64,000 nucleotides of DNA from Rutidosis leptorrhynchoides (GCF_046630445.1 NC_092335.1:627967501-628031500); one strand, 5' to 3'; counted from the first letter of the stretch, positions 20,001 to 32,636 are shown. Notes: generated from the letters alone by a model not told the origin. Made by a program: numbers and translations.

Positions 20001-21602
20001 CAGCGTAGGTGGATTGAATTATTGAATGATTACGACTTTGAGATTCGTTACCACCCGGGGAAGGCAAATGTGGTAGCCGATGCCTTGAGCAGGAAGGACA
20101 GAGAACCCATTCGAGTAAAATCTATGAATATAATGATTCATAATAACATTACTACTCAAATAAAGGAGGCGCAACAAGGAGTTTTAAAAGAGGGAAATTT
20201 AAATGATGAAATACCCAAAGGATCGGAGAAGCATCTTAATATTCGGGAAGACGGAACCCGGTATAGGGCTGAAAGGATTTGGGTACCAAAATTTGGAGAT
20301 ATGAGAGAAATGGTACTTAGAGAAGCTCATAAAACCAGATACTCAATACATCCTGGAACGGGGAAGATGTACAAGGATCTCAAGAAACATTTTTGGTGGC
20401 CGGGTATGAAAGCCGATGTTGCTAAATACGTAGGAGAATGTTTGACGTGTTCTAAGGTCAAAGCTGAGCATCAGAAACCATCAGGTCTACTTCAACAACC
20501 CGAAATCCCGGAATGGAAATGGGAAAACATTACCATGGATTTCATCACTAAATTGCCAAGGACTGCAAGTGGTTTTGATACTATTTGGGTAATAGTTGAT
20601 CGTCTCACCAAATCAGCACACTTCCTACCAATAAGAGAAGATGACAAGATGGAGAAGTTAGCACGACTGTATTTGAAGGAAGTCGTCTCCAGACATGGAA
20701 TACCAATCTCTATTATCTCTGATAGGGATGGCAGATTTATTTCAAGATTCTGGCAAACATTACAGCAAGCATTAGGAACTCTTCTAGACATGAGTACTGC
20801 CTATCATCCACAAACTGATGGGCAGAGCGAAAGGACAATACAAACGCTTGAAGACATGCTACGAGCATGTGTTATTGATTTCGGAAACAGTTGGGATCGA
20901 CATCTACCGTTAGCAGAATTTTCCTACAACAACAGCTACCATTCAAGCATTGAGATGGCGCCGTTTGAAGCACTTTATGGTAGAAAGTGCAGGTCTCCGA
21001 TTTGTTTTAGTGAAGTGGGGGATAGACAGATTACGGGTCCGGAGATTATACAAGAAACTACCGAGAAGATCATCCAAATTCAACAACGGTTGAAAACCGC
21101 CCAAAGTCGACAAAAGAGCTACGCTGACATTAAAAGAAAAGATATAGAATTTGAAATTGGAGAGATGGTCATGCTTAAAGTTGCACCTTGGAAAGGCGTT
21201 GTTCGATTTGGTAAACGAGGGAAATTAAATCCAAGGTATATTGGACCATTCAAGATTATTGATCGTGTCGGACCAGTAGCTTACCGACTAGAGTTACCTC
21301 AACAACTCGCGGCTGTACATAACACTTTCCACGTCTCGAATTTAAAGAAATGTTTTGCTAAAGAAGATCTCACTATTCCGTTAGATGAAATCCAAATCAA
21401 CGAAAAACTTCAATTCATCGAAGAACCCGTCGAAATAATGGATCGTGAGGTTAAAAGACTTAAGCAAAACAAGATACCAATTGTTAAGGTTCGATGGAAT
21501 GCTCGTAGAGGACCCGAGTTCACCTGGGAGCGTGAAGATCAGATGAAGAAGAAATACCCGCATCTATTTCCAGAAGATTCGTCAACACCTTCAACAGCTT
21601 AA
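17031..21602 (+). CDS. B1 gag-pol polyprotein (gag, protease, RT, RNase H, integrase, chromodomain-like)
   Basis: A single open frame of 1523 residues if ATG 17031 ([16 protein letters not shown]) is used; an upstream in-frame ATG at 16995 adds 12 residues. The gag core is near residues 70-200 ([11 protein letters not shown]). An N-rich linker and CCHC knuckles follow ([28 protein letters not shown] at about 321-385). Protease aspartate 429 is in FDSGAD. RT carries FIDDIL with aspartates 765-766, and RNase H carries YCDAS (D912). Integrase has an H/C zinc region from about 1098 and catalytic D1170, D1231 and E1267, with 35 residues between the last two. Residues about 1461-1510 are chromodomain-like ([25 protein letters not shown]). 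Fused gag-pol in one frame is normal for this group. Two integrase substitutions relative to both B2 and A (Leu in GTLLDMST, Phe in PICFSEVGD) might reduce activity. Confidence 0.95.
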   Translation: MAPTTRHTVNMNEEEFRTFLASNIAAVQAALHTNNNLGSSSTGNRVGCTYKEFTACKPLEFDGTEGSIGLKRWTEKVESVFAISKCTEEDKVKYATHTFTGSALTWWNTYLEQVGQDDAYALPWSAFKHLMNEKYRPRTEVNKLKTELRGLRTQGFDITTYERRFTELCLLCPGAFEDEEEKIDAFVKGLPERIQEDISSHEPPSIQQACRMAHKLVNQIEERIKEQTAEETNVKQVKRKWEENGDKNHQYNNNSNYNNNRNNYPNNRNINRNYNKRPNNNNNNNSNYNNHPNNNNNRNNNNNQKQLCQRCEKYHSGFCTKFCNKCKRNGHSAAKCEVYGPGVNRTKGTNGVGTSNGGASSVGASYANVVCYKCGKPGHIIRNCPNQENTNGQGRGRVFNINAAEAQEDPELVTGTFLIDNKSAYVLFDSGADRSYMSRDFCAKLSCPLTPLDSKFLLELANGKLISADNICRNREIKLVSETFKIDLIPVELGSFDVIIGMDWLKEVKAEIVCYKNAIRIIREKGKPLMVYGEKGNTKLHLISNLKAQKLIRKGCYAVLAHVEKVQTEEKSINDVPIAKEFPDVFPKELPGLPPHRSVEFQIDLVPGATPIARAPYRLAPSEMKELQSQLQELLERGFIRPSTSPWGAPVLFVKKKDGTFRLCIDYRELNKLTIKNRYPLPRIDDLFDQLQGSSVYSKIDLRSGYHQMRVKEDDIPKTAFRTRYGHYEFMVMPFGLTNAPAVFMDLMNRVCGPYLDKFVIVFIDDILIYSKNDQEHGEHLRKVLEVLRKEELYAKFSKCAFWLEEVQFLGHIVNKEGIKVDPAKIETVEKWETPKTPKHIRQFLGLAGYYRRFIQDFSRIAKPLTALTHKGKKFEWNDEQEKAFQLLKKKLTTAPILSLPEGNDDFVIYCDASKQGLGCVLMQRTKVIAYASRQLKIHEQNYTTHDLELGAVVFALKTWRHYLYGVKSIIYTDHKSLQHIFNQKQLNMRQRRWIELLNDYDFEIRYHPGKANVVADALSRKDREPIRVKSMNIMIHNNITTQIKEAQQGVLKEGNLNDEIPKGSEKHLNIREDGTRYRAERIWVPKFGDMREMVLREAHKTRYSIHPGTGKMYKDLKKHFWWPGMKADVAKYVGECLTCSKVKAEHQKPSGLLQQPEIPEWKWENITMDFITKLPRTASGFDTIWVIVDRLTKSAHFLPIREDDKMEKLARLYLKEVVSRHGIPISIISDRDGRFISRFWQTLQQALGTLLDMSTAYHPQTDGQSERTIQTLEDMLRACVIDFGNSWDRHLPLAEFSYNNSYHSSIEMAPFEALYGRKCRSPICFSEVGDRQITGPEIIQETTEKIIQIQQRLKTAQSRQKSYADIKRKDIEFEIGEMVMLKVAPWKGVVRFGKRGKLNPRYIGPFKIIDRVGPVAYRLELPQQLAAVHNTFHVSNLKKCFAKEDLTIPLDEIQINEKLQFIEEPVEIMDREVKRLKQNKIPIVKVRWNARRGPEFTWEREDQMKKKYPHLFPEDSSTPSTA

Positions 21603-21637
21603 AATTTCGGGACGAAATTTATTTAACGGGTAGGTAC
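21603..21637 (+). promoter_or_regulatory. Polypurine-tract region before the B1 3' LTR
   Basis: Between the gag-pol stop and the 3' LTR lie TTTCGGGACGAAATTT and AACGGGTAGGTAC. The first block recurs at the same position in A (27259-27274) and B2, so it is conserved across families. The exact primer for plus-strand synthesis cannot be pinned down. Confidence 0.55.
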
Positions 21638-24600
21638 TGTAGTGACCCGAACTTTTTCATGTTTATATATATTAATTGAGATTGATATTTACATGATTAA
21701 ATGTTTCCAACATGTTAAGCAATCAAACTTGTTAAGACTTGATTAATTGAAATATGTTTCATATAGACAATTGACCACCCAAGTTGATCGGTGATTCACG
21801 AACGTTAAAACTTGTAAAAACTATATGATGACATATATATGGATATATATATATAGTTAACATGATACTATGATAAGAAAACATATCATAAAGTATATTA
21901 ACAATGAACTACATATGTAAAAACAAGACTACTAACTTAATGATTTTTAAACGAGACATATATGTAACGATTATCGTTGTAAAGACATTTAATGTATATA
22001 TATCATATTAAGAGATATTCATACATGATAATATCATGATAATATAATAATTTAAAATCTCATTTGATATTATAAACATTGGGTTAACAACATTTAACAA
22101 GATCGTTAACCTAAAGGTTTCAAAACAACACTTACATGTAACGACTAATGATGACTTAACGACTCAGTTAAAATGTATATACATGTAGTGTTTTAATATG
22201 TATTTATACACTTTTGAAAGACTTCAATACACTTATCAAAATACTTCTACTTAACAAAAATGCTTACAATTACATCCTCGTTCAGTTTCATCAACAATTC
22301 TACTCGTATGCACCCGTATTCGTACTCGTACAATACACAGCTTTTAGATGTATGTACTATTGGTATATACACTCCAATGATCAGCTCTTAGCAGCCCATG
22401 TGAGTCACCTAACACATGTGGGAACCATCATTTGGCAACTAGCATGAAATATCTCATAAAATTACAAAAATATGAGTAATCATTCATGACTTATTTACAT
22501 GAAAACAAAATTACATATCCTTTATATCTAATCCATACACCAACGACCAAAAACACCTACAAACACTTTCATTCTTCAATTTTCTTCATCTAATTGATCT
22601 CTCTCAAGTTCTATCTTCAAGTTCTAAGTGTTCTTCATAAATTCCAAAAGTTCTAGTTTCATAAAATCAAGAATACTTTCAAGTTTGCTAGCTCACTTCC
22701 AATCTTGTAAGGTGATCATCCAACCTCAAGAAATCTTTGTTTCTTACAGTAGGTTATCATTCTAATACAAGGTAATAATCATATTCAAACTTTGGTTCAA
22801 TTTCTATAACTATAACAATCTTATTTCAAGTGATGATCTTACTTGAACTTGTTTTCGTGTCATGATTCTGCTTCAAGAACTTCGAGCCATCCAAGGATCC
22901 ATTGAAGCTAGATCCATTTTTCTCTTTTCCAGTAGGTTTATCCAAGGAAATTAAGGTAGTAATGATGTTCATAACATCATTCGATTCATACATATAAAGC
23001 TATCTTATTCGAAGGTTTAAACTTGTAATCACTAGAACATAGTTTAGTTAATTCTAAACTTGTTCGCAAACAAAAGTTAATCCTTCTAACTTGACTTTTA
23101 AAATCAACTAAACACATGTTCTATATCTATATGATATGCTAACTTAATGATTTAAAACCTGGAAACACGAAAAACACCGTAAAACCGGATTTACGCCGTC
23201 GTAGTAACACCGCGGGCTGTTTTGGGTTAGTTAATTAAAAACTATGATAAACTTTGATTTAAAAGTTGTTATTCTGAGAAAATGATTTTTATTATGAACA
23301 TGAAACTATATCCAAAAATTATGGTTAAACTCAAAGTGGAAGTATGTTTTCTAAAATGGTCATCTAGACGTCGTTCTTTCGACTGAAATGACTACCTTTA
23401 CAAAAACGACTTGTAACTTATTTTTCCGACTATAAACCTATACTTTTTCTGTTTAGATTCATAAAATAGAGTTCAATATGAAATCATAGCAATTTGATTC
23501 ACTCAAAACGGATTTAAAATGAAGAAGTTATGGGTAAAACAAGATTGGATAATTTTTCTCATTTTAGCTACGTGAAAATTGGTAACAAATCTATTCCAAC
23601 CATAACTTAGTCAACTTGTATTGTATATTATGTAATCTTGAGATACCATAGACACGTATACAATGTTTCGACCTATCATGTCGACACATCTATATATATT
23701 TCGGAACAACCATAGACACTCTATATGTGAATGTTGGAGTTAGCTATACAGGGTTGAGGTTGATTCCAAAATATATATAGTTTGAGTTGTGATCAATACT
23801 GAGATACGTATACACTGGGTCGTGGATTGATTCAAGATAATATTTATCGATTTATTTCTGTACATCTAACTGTGGACAACTAGTTATAGGTTACTAACGA
23901 GGACAGCTGACTTAATAAACTTAAAACATCAAAATATATTAAAAGTGTTGTAAATATATTTTGAACATACTTTAATATATATGTATATATTGTTATAGGT
24001 TCGTGAATCAACAGTGGCCAAGTCTTACTTCCCGACGAAGTAAAAATCTGTGAAAGTGAGTTATAGTCCCACTTTTAAAATCTAATATTTTTGGGATGAG
24101 AATACATGCAGGTTTTATAAATGATTTACAAAATAGACACAAGTACGTGAAACTACATTCTATGGTTGAATTATCGAAATCGAATATGCCCCTTTTTATT
24201 AAGTCTGGTAATCTAAGAATTAGGGAACAGACACCCTAATTGACGCGAATCCTAAAGATAGATCTATTGGGCCTAACAAACCCCATCCAAAGTACCGGAT
24301 GCTTTAGTACTTCGAAATTTATATCATATCCGAAGGGTGTCCCGGAATGATGGGGATATTCTTATATATGCATCTTGTTATTGTCGGTTACCAGGTGTTC
24401 ACCATATGAATGATTTTTATCTCTATGTATGGGATGTGTATTGAAATATGAAATCTTGTGGTCTATTGTTACGATTTGATATATATAGGTTAAACCTATA
24501 ACTCACCAACATTTTTGTTGACGTTTAAAGCATGTTTATTCTCAGGTGAATATTAAGAGCTTCCGCTGTTGCATACTAAAATAAGGACAAGATTTGGAGT

Positions 24601-24889
24601 CCATGTTTGTATGATATTGTGTAAAAACTGCATTCAAGAAACTGATTTCGATGTAACATATTTGTATTGTAAACCATTATGTAATGGTCGTGTGTAAACA
24701 GGATATTTTAGATTATCATTATTTGATAATCTACGTAAAGCTTTTTAAACCTTTATTTATGAAATAAAGGTTATGGTTTGTTTTAAAAATGAATGCAGTC
24801 TTTGAAAAACGTCTCATATAGAGGTCAAAACCTCGCAACGAAATCAATTAATATGGAACGTTTTTAATCAATAAGAACGGGACATTTCA
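21638..24889 (+). repeat. 3' LTR of B1
   Basis: 3252 bp, near-identical to 11792-15043. Visible differences include TTTTCC to TTTTTC near the start, CTATTTTCC to CTCTTTTCC and AAGTTATC to AAGCTATC. It is followed by CATGG and then the resumed element A RT frame. Confidence 0.95.
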
Positions 24890-27257
24890 CATGGATCTTA
24901 TGAACCGCGTGTGCAAACCGTATCTCGATAAATTCGTTATTGTGTTCATCGATGACATATTGATCTATTCTAAAAATGAAGAAGAGCATGAACAACATCT
25001 CCGACTTGTGCTTGAACTCTTGAGACAAGAACGACTTTATGCCAAATTCTCCAAGTGTGAATTTTGGTTAAAGGAAGTTCAATTTCTTGGTCATGTTGTA
25101 AGTGATCAAGGTATTAAAGTCGATCCCGCGAAAATTGAAGCCATTAGTAAATGGGAGACTCCTACTACTCCTACTCAAATTCGTCAATTCTTGGGTCTCG
25201 CCGGATACTATCGTAAATTCATCAAGGACTTTTCCTTAATCGCTCGCCCTTTAACCGCGTTAACTCACAAGGACCGAAAATTCGTTTGGACATCCGAACA
25301 AGAAACCGCTTTCCAAATCTTGAAAACTAAACTAACCACCGCTCCTATCTTGTCACTTCCCGAAGGCAATGATGATTTTGTTGTATATTGTGATGCCTCG
25401 AAAAACGGTTATGGGTGTGTACTAATGCAACGAAAGAAAGTCATTGCTTATGCCTCTCGACAACTCAAGGTTCACGAACGAAACTACACGACACATGATC
25501 TTGAACTCGGTGCCGTCATCTTTGCACTTAAGCTATGGAGACAGCATCTTCTTGGTACCAAGAGTACTATCTTTACCGATCACAAAAGTCTCCAACATAT
25601 CTTCGATCAAAAGCAACTAAACATGAGACAACGAAGGTGGATTGAGACCTTGAACGATTACAATTGTGAACTTCGTTACCACCCCGGAAAGGCTAATGTA
25701 GTGGCCGATGCCTTAAGTCGAAAGGAAAGAGCGGTGCCTCTTCGTGTCCGAGCTTTGAATATCACCATCCACTCCAACCTTAATAGCCAAATTCGGGTAG
25801 CCCAAGATGAAGCTCTTAAGGACAACAACATCGCACGCGAACTTTTAAACATTCTCGTCTCCCGATTCGAAGTTAAGGAGACCGGACTTCGATATTACGC
25901 CGGAAAAATTTGGGTGCCTAGATATGGCGATCTACGAAACCTCATCCTAGACGAAGCCCACAAATCACGATACTCGATTCATCCCGGCGCCAATAAGATG
26001 TACCATGACCTTAAAGAACAATATTGGTGGCCGAACATCAAAAAGGAGGTTGCTAGATACGTCGCCAATTGTTTGACTTGCGCTAAAGTCAAAGCCGAAC
26101 ACCAAAGACCGTCCGGGTTACTTCAACAACCCGAGATCCCGCAATGGAAGTGGGAAAGGATCACGATGGATTTTATCACCAAACTACCGAAAACGTCGGG
26201 CGGTTATGATACAATTTGGGTCATTGTTGACCGTCTCACCAAATCCGCGCACTTTCTCGCCATGAAAGAAACCGACAAAATGGAGAAACTTGCACGACTT
26301 TACATTAAAGAGATTGTAGCCCGACACGGAGTACCGTTATCGATTATCTCCGACCGAGATGGTCGTTTCGTTTCTAGATTTTGGCGTACGTTACAAGAAG
26401 CGTTGGGAACGCGTTTGGACATGAGCACCGCATATCATCCCCAAACCGATGGGCAAAGTGAACGTACAATACAAACCTTAGAGGATATGTTACGAGCCTG
26501 CGTTGTCGATTTTGGAAAAGCTTGGGACAATCACTTACCTCTCGCCGAATTCTCTTACAACAATAGTTATCACGCGAGTATTAAGGCCGCACCTTTTGAA
26601 GCGTTATATGGTCGAAAATGTCGCTCTCCTCTTTGTTGGGCCGAAGTGGGTGACGTGCAAATTTCCGGGCCCGAACTCATTCACGAAACAACCGAAAAGA
26701 TTCTTCAAATCCGAGATAGACTTCGGACGGCCCGGAGTCGTCAAAAATGCTATACCGACAAAAGACGCAAAGACCTCGAATTTCAAGTCGGTGACCGCGT
26801 CATGTTAAAAGTCGCACCTTGGAAAGGTGTCATCCGTTTTGGGAAACGTGGGAAACTAAATCCGCGGTACGTTGGTCCTTTCGAAATCTTAGAGCGTGTT
26901 GGAACCGTTGCGTATCGTTTGGATCTTCCGCCTCAACTAAGCTCCGTCCATCCTACTTTTCATGTATCTAACTTGAAGAAATGTCTTGCCGAGCCCGATA
27001 TCGTCGTCCCTCTCGAGGAACTTACTATTAATGACAAACTCCATTTTGTGGAGGAACCGGTTGAAGTTGTGGACTACGTCGAGAAGGAATTGAAACAAAG
27101 CCGGATCCCGATTGTTAAGGTCCGTTGGAACGCCAAAAGGGGACCCGAGTTTACGTGGGAAAGAGAAGATCAAATGCGAAAGAAACACCCTCATCTATTC
27201 CCGGTTCCGGAAACGTCAGATTCCGAGGAAGAAACAACGACCACTACGCCTACCTAA
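24890..27257 (+). pseudogene. Element A pol, C-terminal part (RT end, RNase H, integrase, chromodomain-like)
   Basis: This open frame of 788 codons (from ATG 24891) continues the element A RT cut at 11791. It contains [13 protein letters not shown] (RT active site), [14 protein letters not shown] (RNase H), the integrase zinc region ([20 protein letters not shown]) and the catalytic segments [19 protein letters not shown] and GQSERTI. A GPF segment ([10 protein letters not shown]) and a chromodomain-like end ([18 protein letters not shown]) follow. No stop or frameshift is seen in this half. It can only be read as a fragment now, and transcription from the B1 3' LTR directly upstream is possible. 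Codon choice is visibly more GC-rich than in B1. Confidence 0.92.
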
Positions 27258-27292
27258 ATTTCGGGACGAAATTTCTTTTAAGGTGTAGGTAA
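27258..27292 (+). promoter_or_regulatory. Polypurine-tract region before the element A 3' LTR
   Basis: TTTCGGGACGAAATTTC then AAGGTGTAGGTAA directly abut the 3' LTR. The first block matches the same position in B1 and B2. Confidence 0.55.
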
Positions 27293-29662
27293 TGTAACAT
27301 CCCGCCTTTTTCAGTCAACTTTTCCGTTTACCTATTTTAAACTCCGTTATATGTTTATAACATCTCCCGTTAATATGCGTTTTAAATTATCTTGTTTAGG
27401 TAATTTAACGCACCCGATTGGAAGTAGAGGGACTTGTTTTGCCAACATGCCAAAATGGTGACTAGCACTTGACTAGTCAACCATCTTCCACCTCTTTCCT
27501 CATTTTCTTTTTTTCTTTTCTTTCAACACTTTCATATTTTTCTCTAATTCATCAAAAAGCAATTCATCATCCATATTCAATCGATCAAGCTTCGGGCCAA
27601 ACAAATTACATATTTGAACTCCTCGTGATCTCCTCTTCGATTCCATACCGGCTTCATCAAATTTGGGTAACCTTCTAAAATCACTAATTTTATGTGTTCT
27701 TGAGTTTTTGAGTTAAAAAGGTTGTTAATTAGTGTCTATGGCTCAAGTCTAGTATGATTATGTGTTTTGTATGCTTGTTCTTGCTATTTTGGTGTAACTA
27801 GCACATATTGAAAGAATGCTTGTTTAATCTTGAGTTTTAGGTGTACATATGTTGGTTGATGATGAAAGTTCATGTTTTAATTGTGTTCCTAACATCACTA
27901 GCTTCAAATTGGTATGTAGGTTGACATGGATTAGTTTCATAAGCAAGATTGTTGATTTTATGATTTTGGGTTAGGGTTTGATAAAAGTAAATTGAATATT
28001 TGATGCATTAAATGCTTAGCAATGTTAATTGTAAGTGTCTAGTTGTGTTGTATGCTTGATTATCTTCAAAACGGCGTATTACACATGTGCATTAATTTAC
28101 CGAATCATAATATGGCATTTATGAACTTGGAGTAATAAATGATGAGCATAAATGGTGATTTTGATATAAGTTGTTTGGTTTTGATTGAGTAAATGCGTTT
28201 AGTTATTCTCCTTGTCAAATTACCTTTCTCATGATATATGATATGCGTTTTAAGTGTTTTCGGTGCATGAAATATGTTAAAATGAGTTTTGGTTCGTTAC
28301 TTAAGTTATTTTTCTGCAATCAGCAATTCCCCAGGTTATGCGCGCCGCGCGTGCACCTGCGCACCGCGCAAATCAGAAAAACCAAATAAATGGTTCCCTT
28401 GGTCGAGTTCTGACCTGGTATTGCACATGGGTGCGCGCCGCGCAACCCATTGCGCACCGCGCAAATGGCCCATGCCAACTTTCTTGTCTTTAAACGCTCC
28501 CAAAATGTTTCCCGCTTAACCGTAACTCCGATTAACATGAAACTTGACTATTATGCTCGTATATGACTTCTCATCATGAGAAAATTGTCGGACACCCGAC
28601 CCGACCCCGTTGACTTTGACTTTGACCAAGTTTGACTTTTAGTCAAACTTAACCAAACGATTATACAATCGTTCTAACATGCTTAACTACTTGTATCGTG
28701 CATGAAACTTGACAAATTGATTCACATGATATATTAATCGAGTCGTAACGAGCCATAGGACTAATTGAACATCTTTGACCCTTCGTGACTATCGTTATTG
28801 ATACAACCTATTTGTTTAGGTCGAGACTAGCATTGTTCCTTGCACGTTTACTTGTTGAAGTACTTTTACACTCTTGCAATCAAAGGTGAGATCATAGTCC
28901 CACTTTTACTCTTTTTGAACTTACTTTTGGGATGAGAAAACATAAACGTTCTTTTAAACTACGTGAACACAAGTACAGGGAAAACAAACATTCTACATAC
29001 GAGTTTGAACACAAATCCTCAATTCGATTATCATTAGTTACATCAGATGGTGTAAGCGAGAACTTATGTTATATGGCCATATGGGTTTGACAAACCCTCA
29101 CTTCGGACGGTTCGCTACCGTCTACGGGTGAAATATATTTTCGGGAAACAGTGTATGTTCTAACACTATTATTACGGGGTTCAACGGACGGAATGTTAAG
29201 CTTTGATAATTGAGTGCTCGTGAATATTAACTTTTAGAATGTACTATGACTTTATCGATGTTGCAAATCTTGTGGTTCAACTTACTTTTACTCACTTACT
29301 TATTTAAACCTATGATTTCACCAACGTTTTCGTTGACAGATTCTCTATGTTTTTCTCAGGTCCTTGAACTTAGGTGATACATGCTTCCGCTCATACTTTT
29401 TGATACTTGCATTGGATGTCGAGTATACTTGCATATGTGGAGCGTCTTTTTGACTACTTTTAATCGTGTCGCACGTGTTTCATACAAACTTTAAACATTG
29501 TTATGTACTTGTTATGGAAACTACGTTTGTAAACTTTGAAACATCTTTATTTTGAAATGAAGGCGACATATTTTGGTCAAACTTTGTCTTAAAGACTTAT
29601 GACCATGCAATGGGACCTACGTAGACGACGCCGTCACTTGACGATTTGTCGGGGTCGCTACA
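27293..29662 (+). repeat. 3' LTR of element A
   Basis: 2370 bp from TGTAACATCCCGCC to GTCGCTACA, followed by the TSD ATCGT (29663-29667). Mismatches seen against the 5' LTR are at its second base, ATACG/ATGCG, AACTTT/AACCTT, GCTCAT/GCACAT and TTTTATA/TTTCATA. Confidence 0.95.
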
Positions 29663-29776
29663 ATCGTCATCCTCATCACCACCATCATCGTCACCACCGT
29701 CATCATCATCATCATCATCACCATCATCATCGTCATTACCACCATCATCATCATCATCATCACCATCGTCGTCATC
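29663..29776. repeat. (CAT/CAC)n trinucleotide microsatellite, insertion site of element A
   Basis: CAT, CAC and CGT triplets continue the same kind of sequence that precedes element A (6860-6890). His-rich plus-strand and Asp-rich minus-strand ORFs are translations of this repeat. Confidence 0.9.
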
Positions 29777-31559
29777 CCCACCCGCATAGCCACCGGCGGC
29801 TTCTTCTTCTTCTGTAATTGACTGCCTCACAACCATCGTTGTCATCAGCATATTTGACCTGTCGATTTGCCAGGTAAAGTTTTACTACCATTAGGAAGTT
29901 GTACATGTTGTACATTTTAGTTGTGTTTTTTTTTTTTTTTTTTTTTTTTATAAACTAAAAAAGGATTTATGTGTCTGTTGATTAAGGAATTTATTTTACC
30001 CATTAAAATTGTAACTGTGCATAGACAAATGCCTAAGAGGCATACATTATAACTCAAACACTTGATTATACTTTCTTTAAGCTTATTTTGAATAGTTGTT
30101 CGAATGGATCTACGATAATAATTATCATTTCAAATTTGTGTTAGGTTTTTTTACTTGGTTTCAGATTCTACTACTTAAGAGCTTAAAGTTAAGATATAAA
30201 CAGTTAACGGTTGTGGATGCAACATATTATGGGACCGACAACGATTATAAATTCAGTGAAATATGGAAATCAACATCTTATGGTTGCGTTACACCACCAC
30301 AATCATGTTAATTGTTATGTTATATGTTGAACTGTAATTACTTTGTTGCGATAATGAGTTATAAGTTTAGTTACAGTTTATCTAATTTTGTTATTAAAGT
30401 ATGAATTTTGAAGCATTTTTATTATTTAGTGGTTTTAATTGAATTTTTAACAATTTATTTGGAACTGGGGATAAATTTGAAATGAATACTTTGTATATGC
30501 CTTTTCTGTTAGTATTATAAATATAATTTTGTTTTTGTGATATGTAACATTTGATTTATAGGGTGATTTGTAAGATTTTTTTCACAGGATTTGAGATTGA
30601 ATTATCTGATGAAGAAGATGAGAGAAGATTCTTGGTAATTTGAGAGTTGGAAATAGTGGCTGTGTGACTGCATTTTTGGAGGATGGTATTCTAAATTAAA
30701 CTTTGGATTGTTTGAATTCTAATGGTTGTTCGTCATTTGGTTCTTCAAATGTTACAGGTAATTTTGTTGTTGTTGTTGTTTGAATTATGTTATTATACTA
30801 TGTTGTGATGTTATATGTTAGTGCTTCAAAATAATAAGTTTGTCATCTAATATGCAGTGAATGGATCACATTCTCTTGTCATACGTAGCTCACTATCTGC
30901 AAGGTTTATGACTCATGGTAATTTTTAAATTGTTGTTTAATTTGTTTTGTATATATGTTGTTTGTAACTACTGTTTTGTAGCATTTTAGTAATTCTTGAA
31001 TATAATAAGAAAGTAATGTAGTTCATAAGTTGTCTTCAAGTCAAACATGTACGGTAAATGGGTGAGTTAGGTTGGGTCATGGGTCAAAATGCGTTATGAG
31101 TAAGATGGTTCAGTACGGTCGTCCTTAAAAATGAATAACAATGGAATGTCTATAAGGTTGAAATTTAGCTATTGGTAACACCATGTAATATATTATATAT
31201 AATATTCGTTACGAGTCAGATGGTACAATTTACGCACACCTTCAATCTTTATCTCAAAAGCATGTTAACAAAATTAGTTAAAAGTAACAATTTTTGTCCA
31301 TCTGACAAGTCCAAGAGTGGCTTCATAAGTACAATATGTTGAACATAGGATCGATTTGTTGCAGATCTGAAACCAGCATATTGTTTTTCTGTGTTATGTA
31401 TTATTAACTCATAGTGTATCTATTTTGGACAATTTACACACTTTCGTCAGTTGGTGTTATGTGTATGCATCTATTTTGTTTTTGTGTGTGCAACTTATTT
31501 TCAAGTTGCTAAGCAATGTACGGCACCATAGTCATTTTGTATACAAAAAGGTATATCTG
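29777..31559 (+). other. Possible remnants of a transcription unit interrupted by element A, no confident gene
   Basis: A C/T-rich, leader-like stretch (6820-6890, resumed at 29668) is followed by TTTGCCAG/GTAAAG (29866-29877), a good plant splice-donor consensus. Possible short exons occur near 30588-30632 (after TTTCACAG; one frame reads GFEIELSDEEDERRFL) and after an ATATGCAG at about 30850-30857. No long ORF or recognisable domain supports a named gene. It may be a decayed or non-coding locus, or a captured fragment inside a Helitron. A poly-T run sits at 29928-29949. Confidence 0.25.
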
Positions 31560-31579
31560 TAAACAACCGTCGCAACGCT

Positions 31580-31615
31580 TAACAAACCCGGCGCAACGCG
31601 AGGGAAGAGAACTAG
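31580..31615 (+). mobile_element. Helitron-like 3' terminus
   Basis: A small hairpin (CCCG...CGAGGG at about 31587-31604) lies 7 bases before CTAG (31612-31615), which is followed by T. This fits the hairpin plus CTRR/T end of plant Helitrons. The 5' TC end was not located, so the element's extent is unknown. Confidence 0.5.
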
Positions 31616-32094
31616 TTTTTACTAAAGAAAAAAAAATATAATGTAAGTTATCTTTTTCAACTCATTTGATTTGAATTTTTTTTTTTTATCACTCATGATA
31701 GTTGAAGTGACACCTAACAAATCATACTAAAATTTAATTGTTAAAGTAAATTGAAAACATATAAGATATAATAAGTACAAAGTCTTTCTGCACCAATATA
31801 GAATCTATCAACACTCGTTATGACTATCAACCATTTCTATAATTTTATAACATGTCCTTTGCCTTTTCATTACTTGAATGGTTGACCATTTAGTTCCTTT
31901 GTAATTTTTGGCATGCACAAACCACCCAATAATTTGGACTCTAGCCAATAACCATTTGATTCGAGTACATAATTTTCTATCTACTTTATACATAAATACA
32001 TAAATAAATGTAATTTTTTAAAATAAATATATGTATTTATATATAAAATAGTTAAACGGATAAACATTTTCTTGTTCATGATATCTGGAGAGAC
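31616..32094. other. AT-rich intergenic DNA
   Basis: No gene is supported. There are A and T homopolymer runs; the 61-codon minus-strand ORF at 31808-31993 has no recognisable feature. Confidence 0.6.
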
Positions 32095-32097
32095 TAA

Positions 32098-32499
32098 GGG
32101 TGCGTTTGATAAAACTGAATGATTAAGTGCTGAATGATAAAGAATCTGAATGGTCAAGAGCCTCTGAATAAGGTTTGCTCTGAATGAAAATAAGCTGTTT
32201 GATAATCATCTAGAATGAACGATATGAACTGACTAAAACTACCTTATTAACGTGTGACATGAATAAAAAATTCAATATACTTGTTAGTTAGGTAATCAGG
32301 ATATGATTTGAGGAGAATATTATAGATAATTTAGGCTCTTAATGGTTAAGAGAGTGTTTCATCTCTGAATGGTTCAGAGCTGAATTCTGAACCATTCAGC
32401 ACCATATGTCATTCAGAGGTCAGAAACAAACGCACTTAATGCTGAATGGTTCAGCATTCAGTGCTGAACCATTCCATTAAGAGGCAAACAAACGCACCC
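32098..32499. mobile_element. Tourist-like (PIF/Harbinger) MITE, TSD TAA
   Basis: GGGTGCGTTTG (32098-32108) is the exact inverted repeat of CAAACGCACCC (32489-32499), and TAA flanks both ends (32095-32097, 32500-32502). Size (402 bp), TAA target duplication and GGGTGCGTTTG-type termini are those of Tourist/Harbinger MITEs. Inside are several copies of CTGAATGGTTCAG-like inverted motifs. Non-coding. Confidence 0.88.
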
Positions 32500-32636
32500 T
32501 AAGTATATTAACTTGATGTACGAGACATAATCAATTTATCCTAAAACCGTGCCTAACCCTTGATGGCCAACGTACAATGTAATGGCCAGGCAAAAAGTCG
32601 AAAATAATCACGGAATAACTCAGTTAAGTCGCGTAC

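Larger units (their letters stand above)
11792..24889 (+). mobile_element. Element B1: Ty3/gypsy retrotransposon with two accessory ORFs, nested in element A
   Basis: Two 3252-bp LTRs (11792-15043, 21638-24889) differ at about three positions by eye, so this is a very recent insertion. TSD is CATGG. Order: LTR, PBS, acidic ORF (15253-15867, one stop), F-box ORF (16006-16689, intact), gag-pol (17031-21602, intact), PPT region, LTR. The integrase C-terminus carries a chromodomain-like segment, as in plant chromoviruses. It lies in the same orientation as element A. Sister copy B2 is at 36841-50289. Confidence 0.96.
6891..29662 (+). mobile_element. Element A: Ty3/gypsy (chromovirus, probably Tekay/Del-like) retrotransposon carrying nested element B1
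   Basis: Two 2370-bp LTRs (6891-9260, 27293-29662) differ at about five positions by eye and are flanked by TSD ATCGT. A primer-binding site follows the 5' LTR. The order gag, protease, RT, RNase H, integrase, C-terminal chromodomain-like segment is that of plant chromoviruses. Without B1 (13,098 bp plus one TSD copy) the element is about 9.7 kb. It is disabled by an in-frame stop in gag (9841), another at the gag-pol junction (11200) and the B1 insertion in RT. The first LTR base pair is TA instead of TG. It landed in a CAT-rich microsatellite. Confidence 0.95.

Noticed and set aside
29597-29851. Asp-rich and His-rich ORFs in both strands
   Set aside because: Translations of the CAT/CAC trinucleotide repeat; no flanking conserved coding sequence.
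30096-30311. 71-codon ORF as a host gene
   Set aside because: No conserved motif; composition like surrounding non-coding DNA, and no supporting splice pattern.
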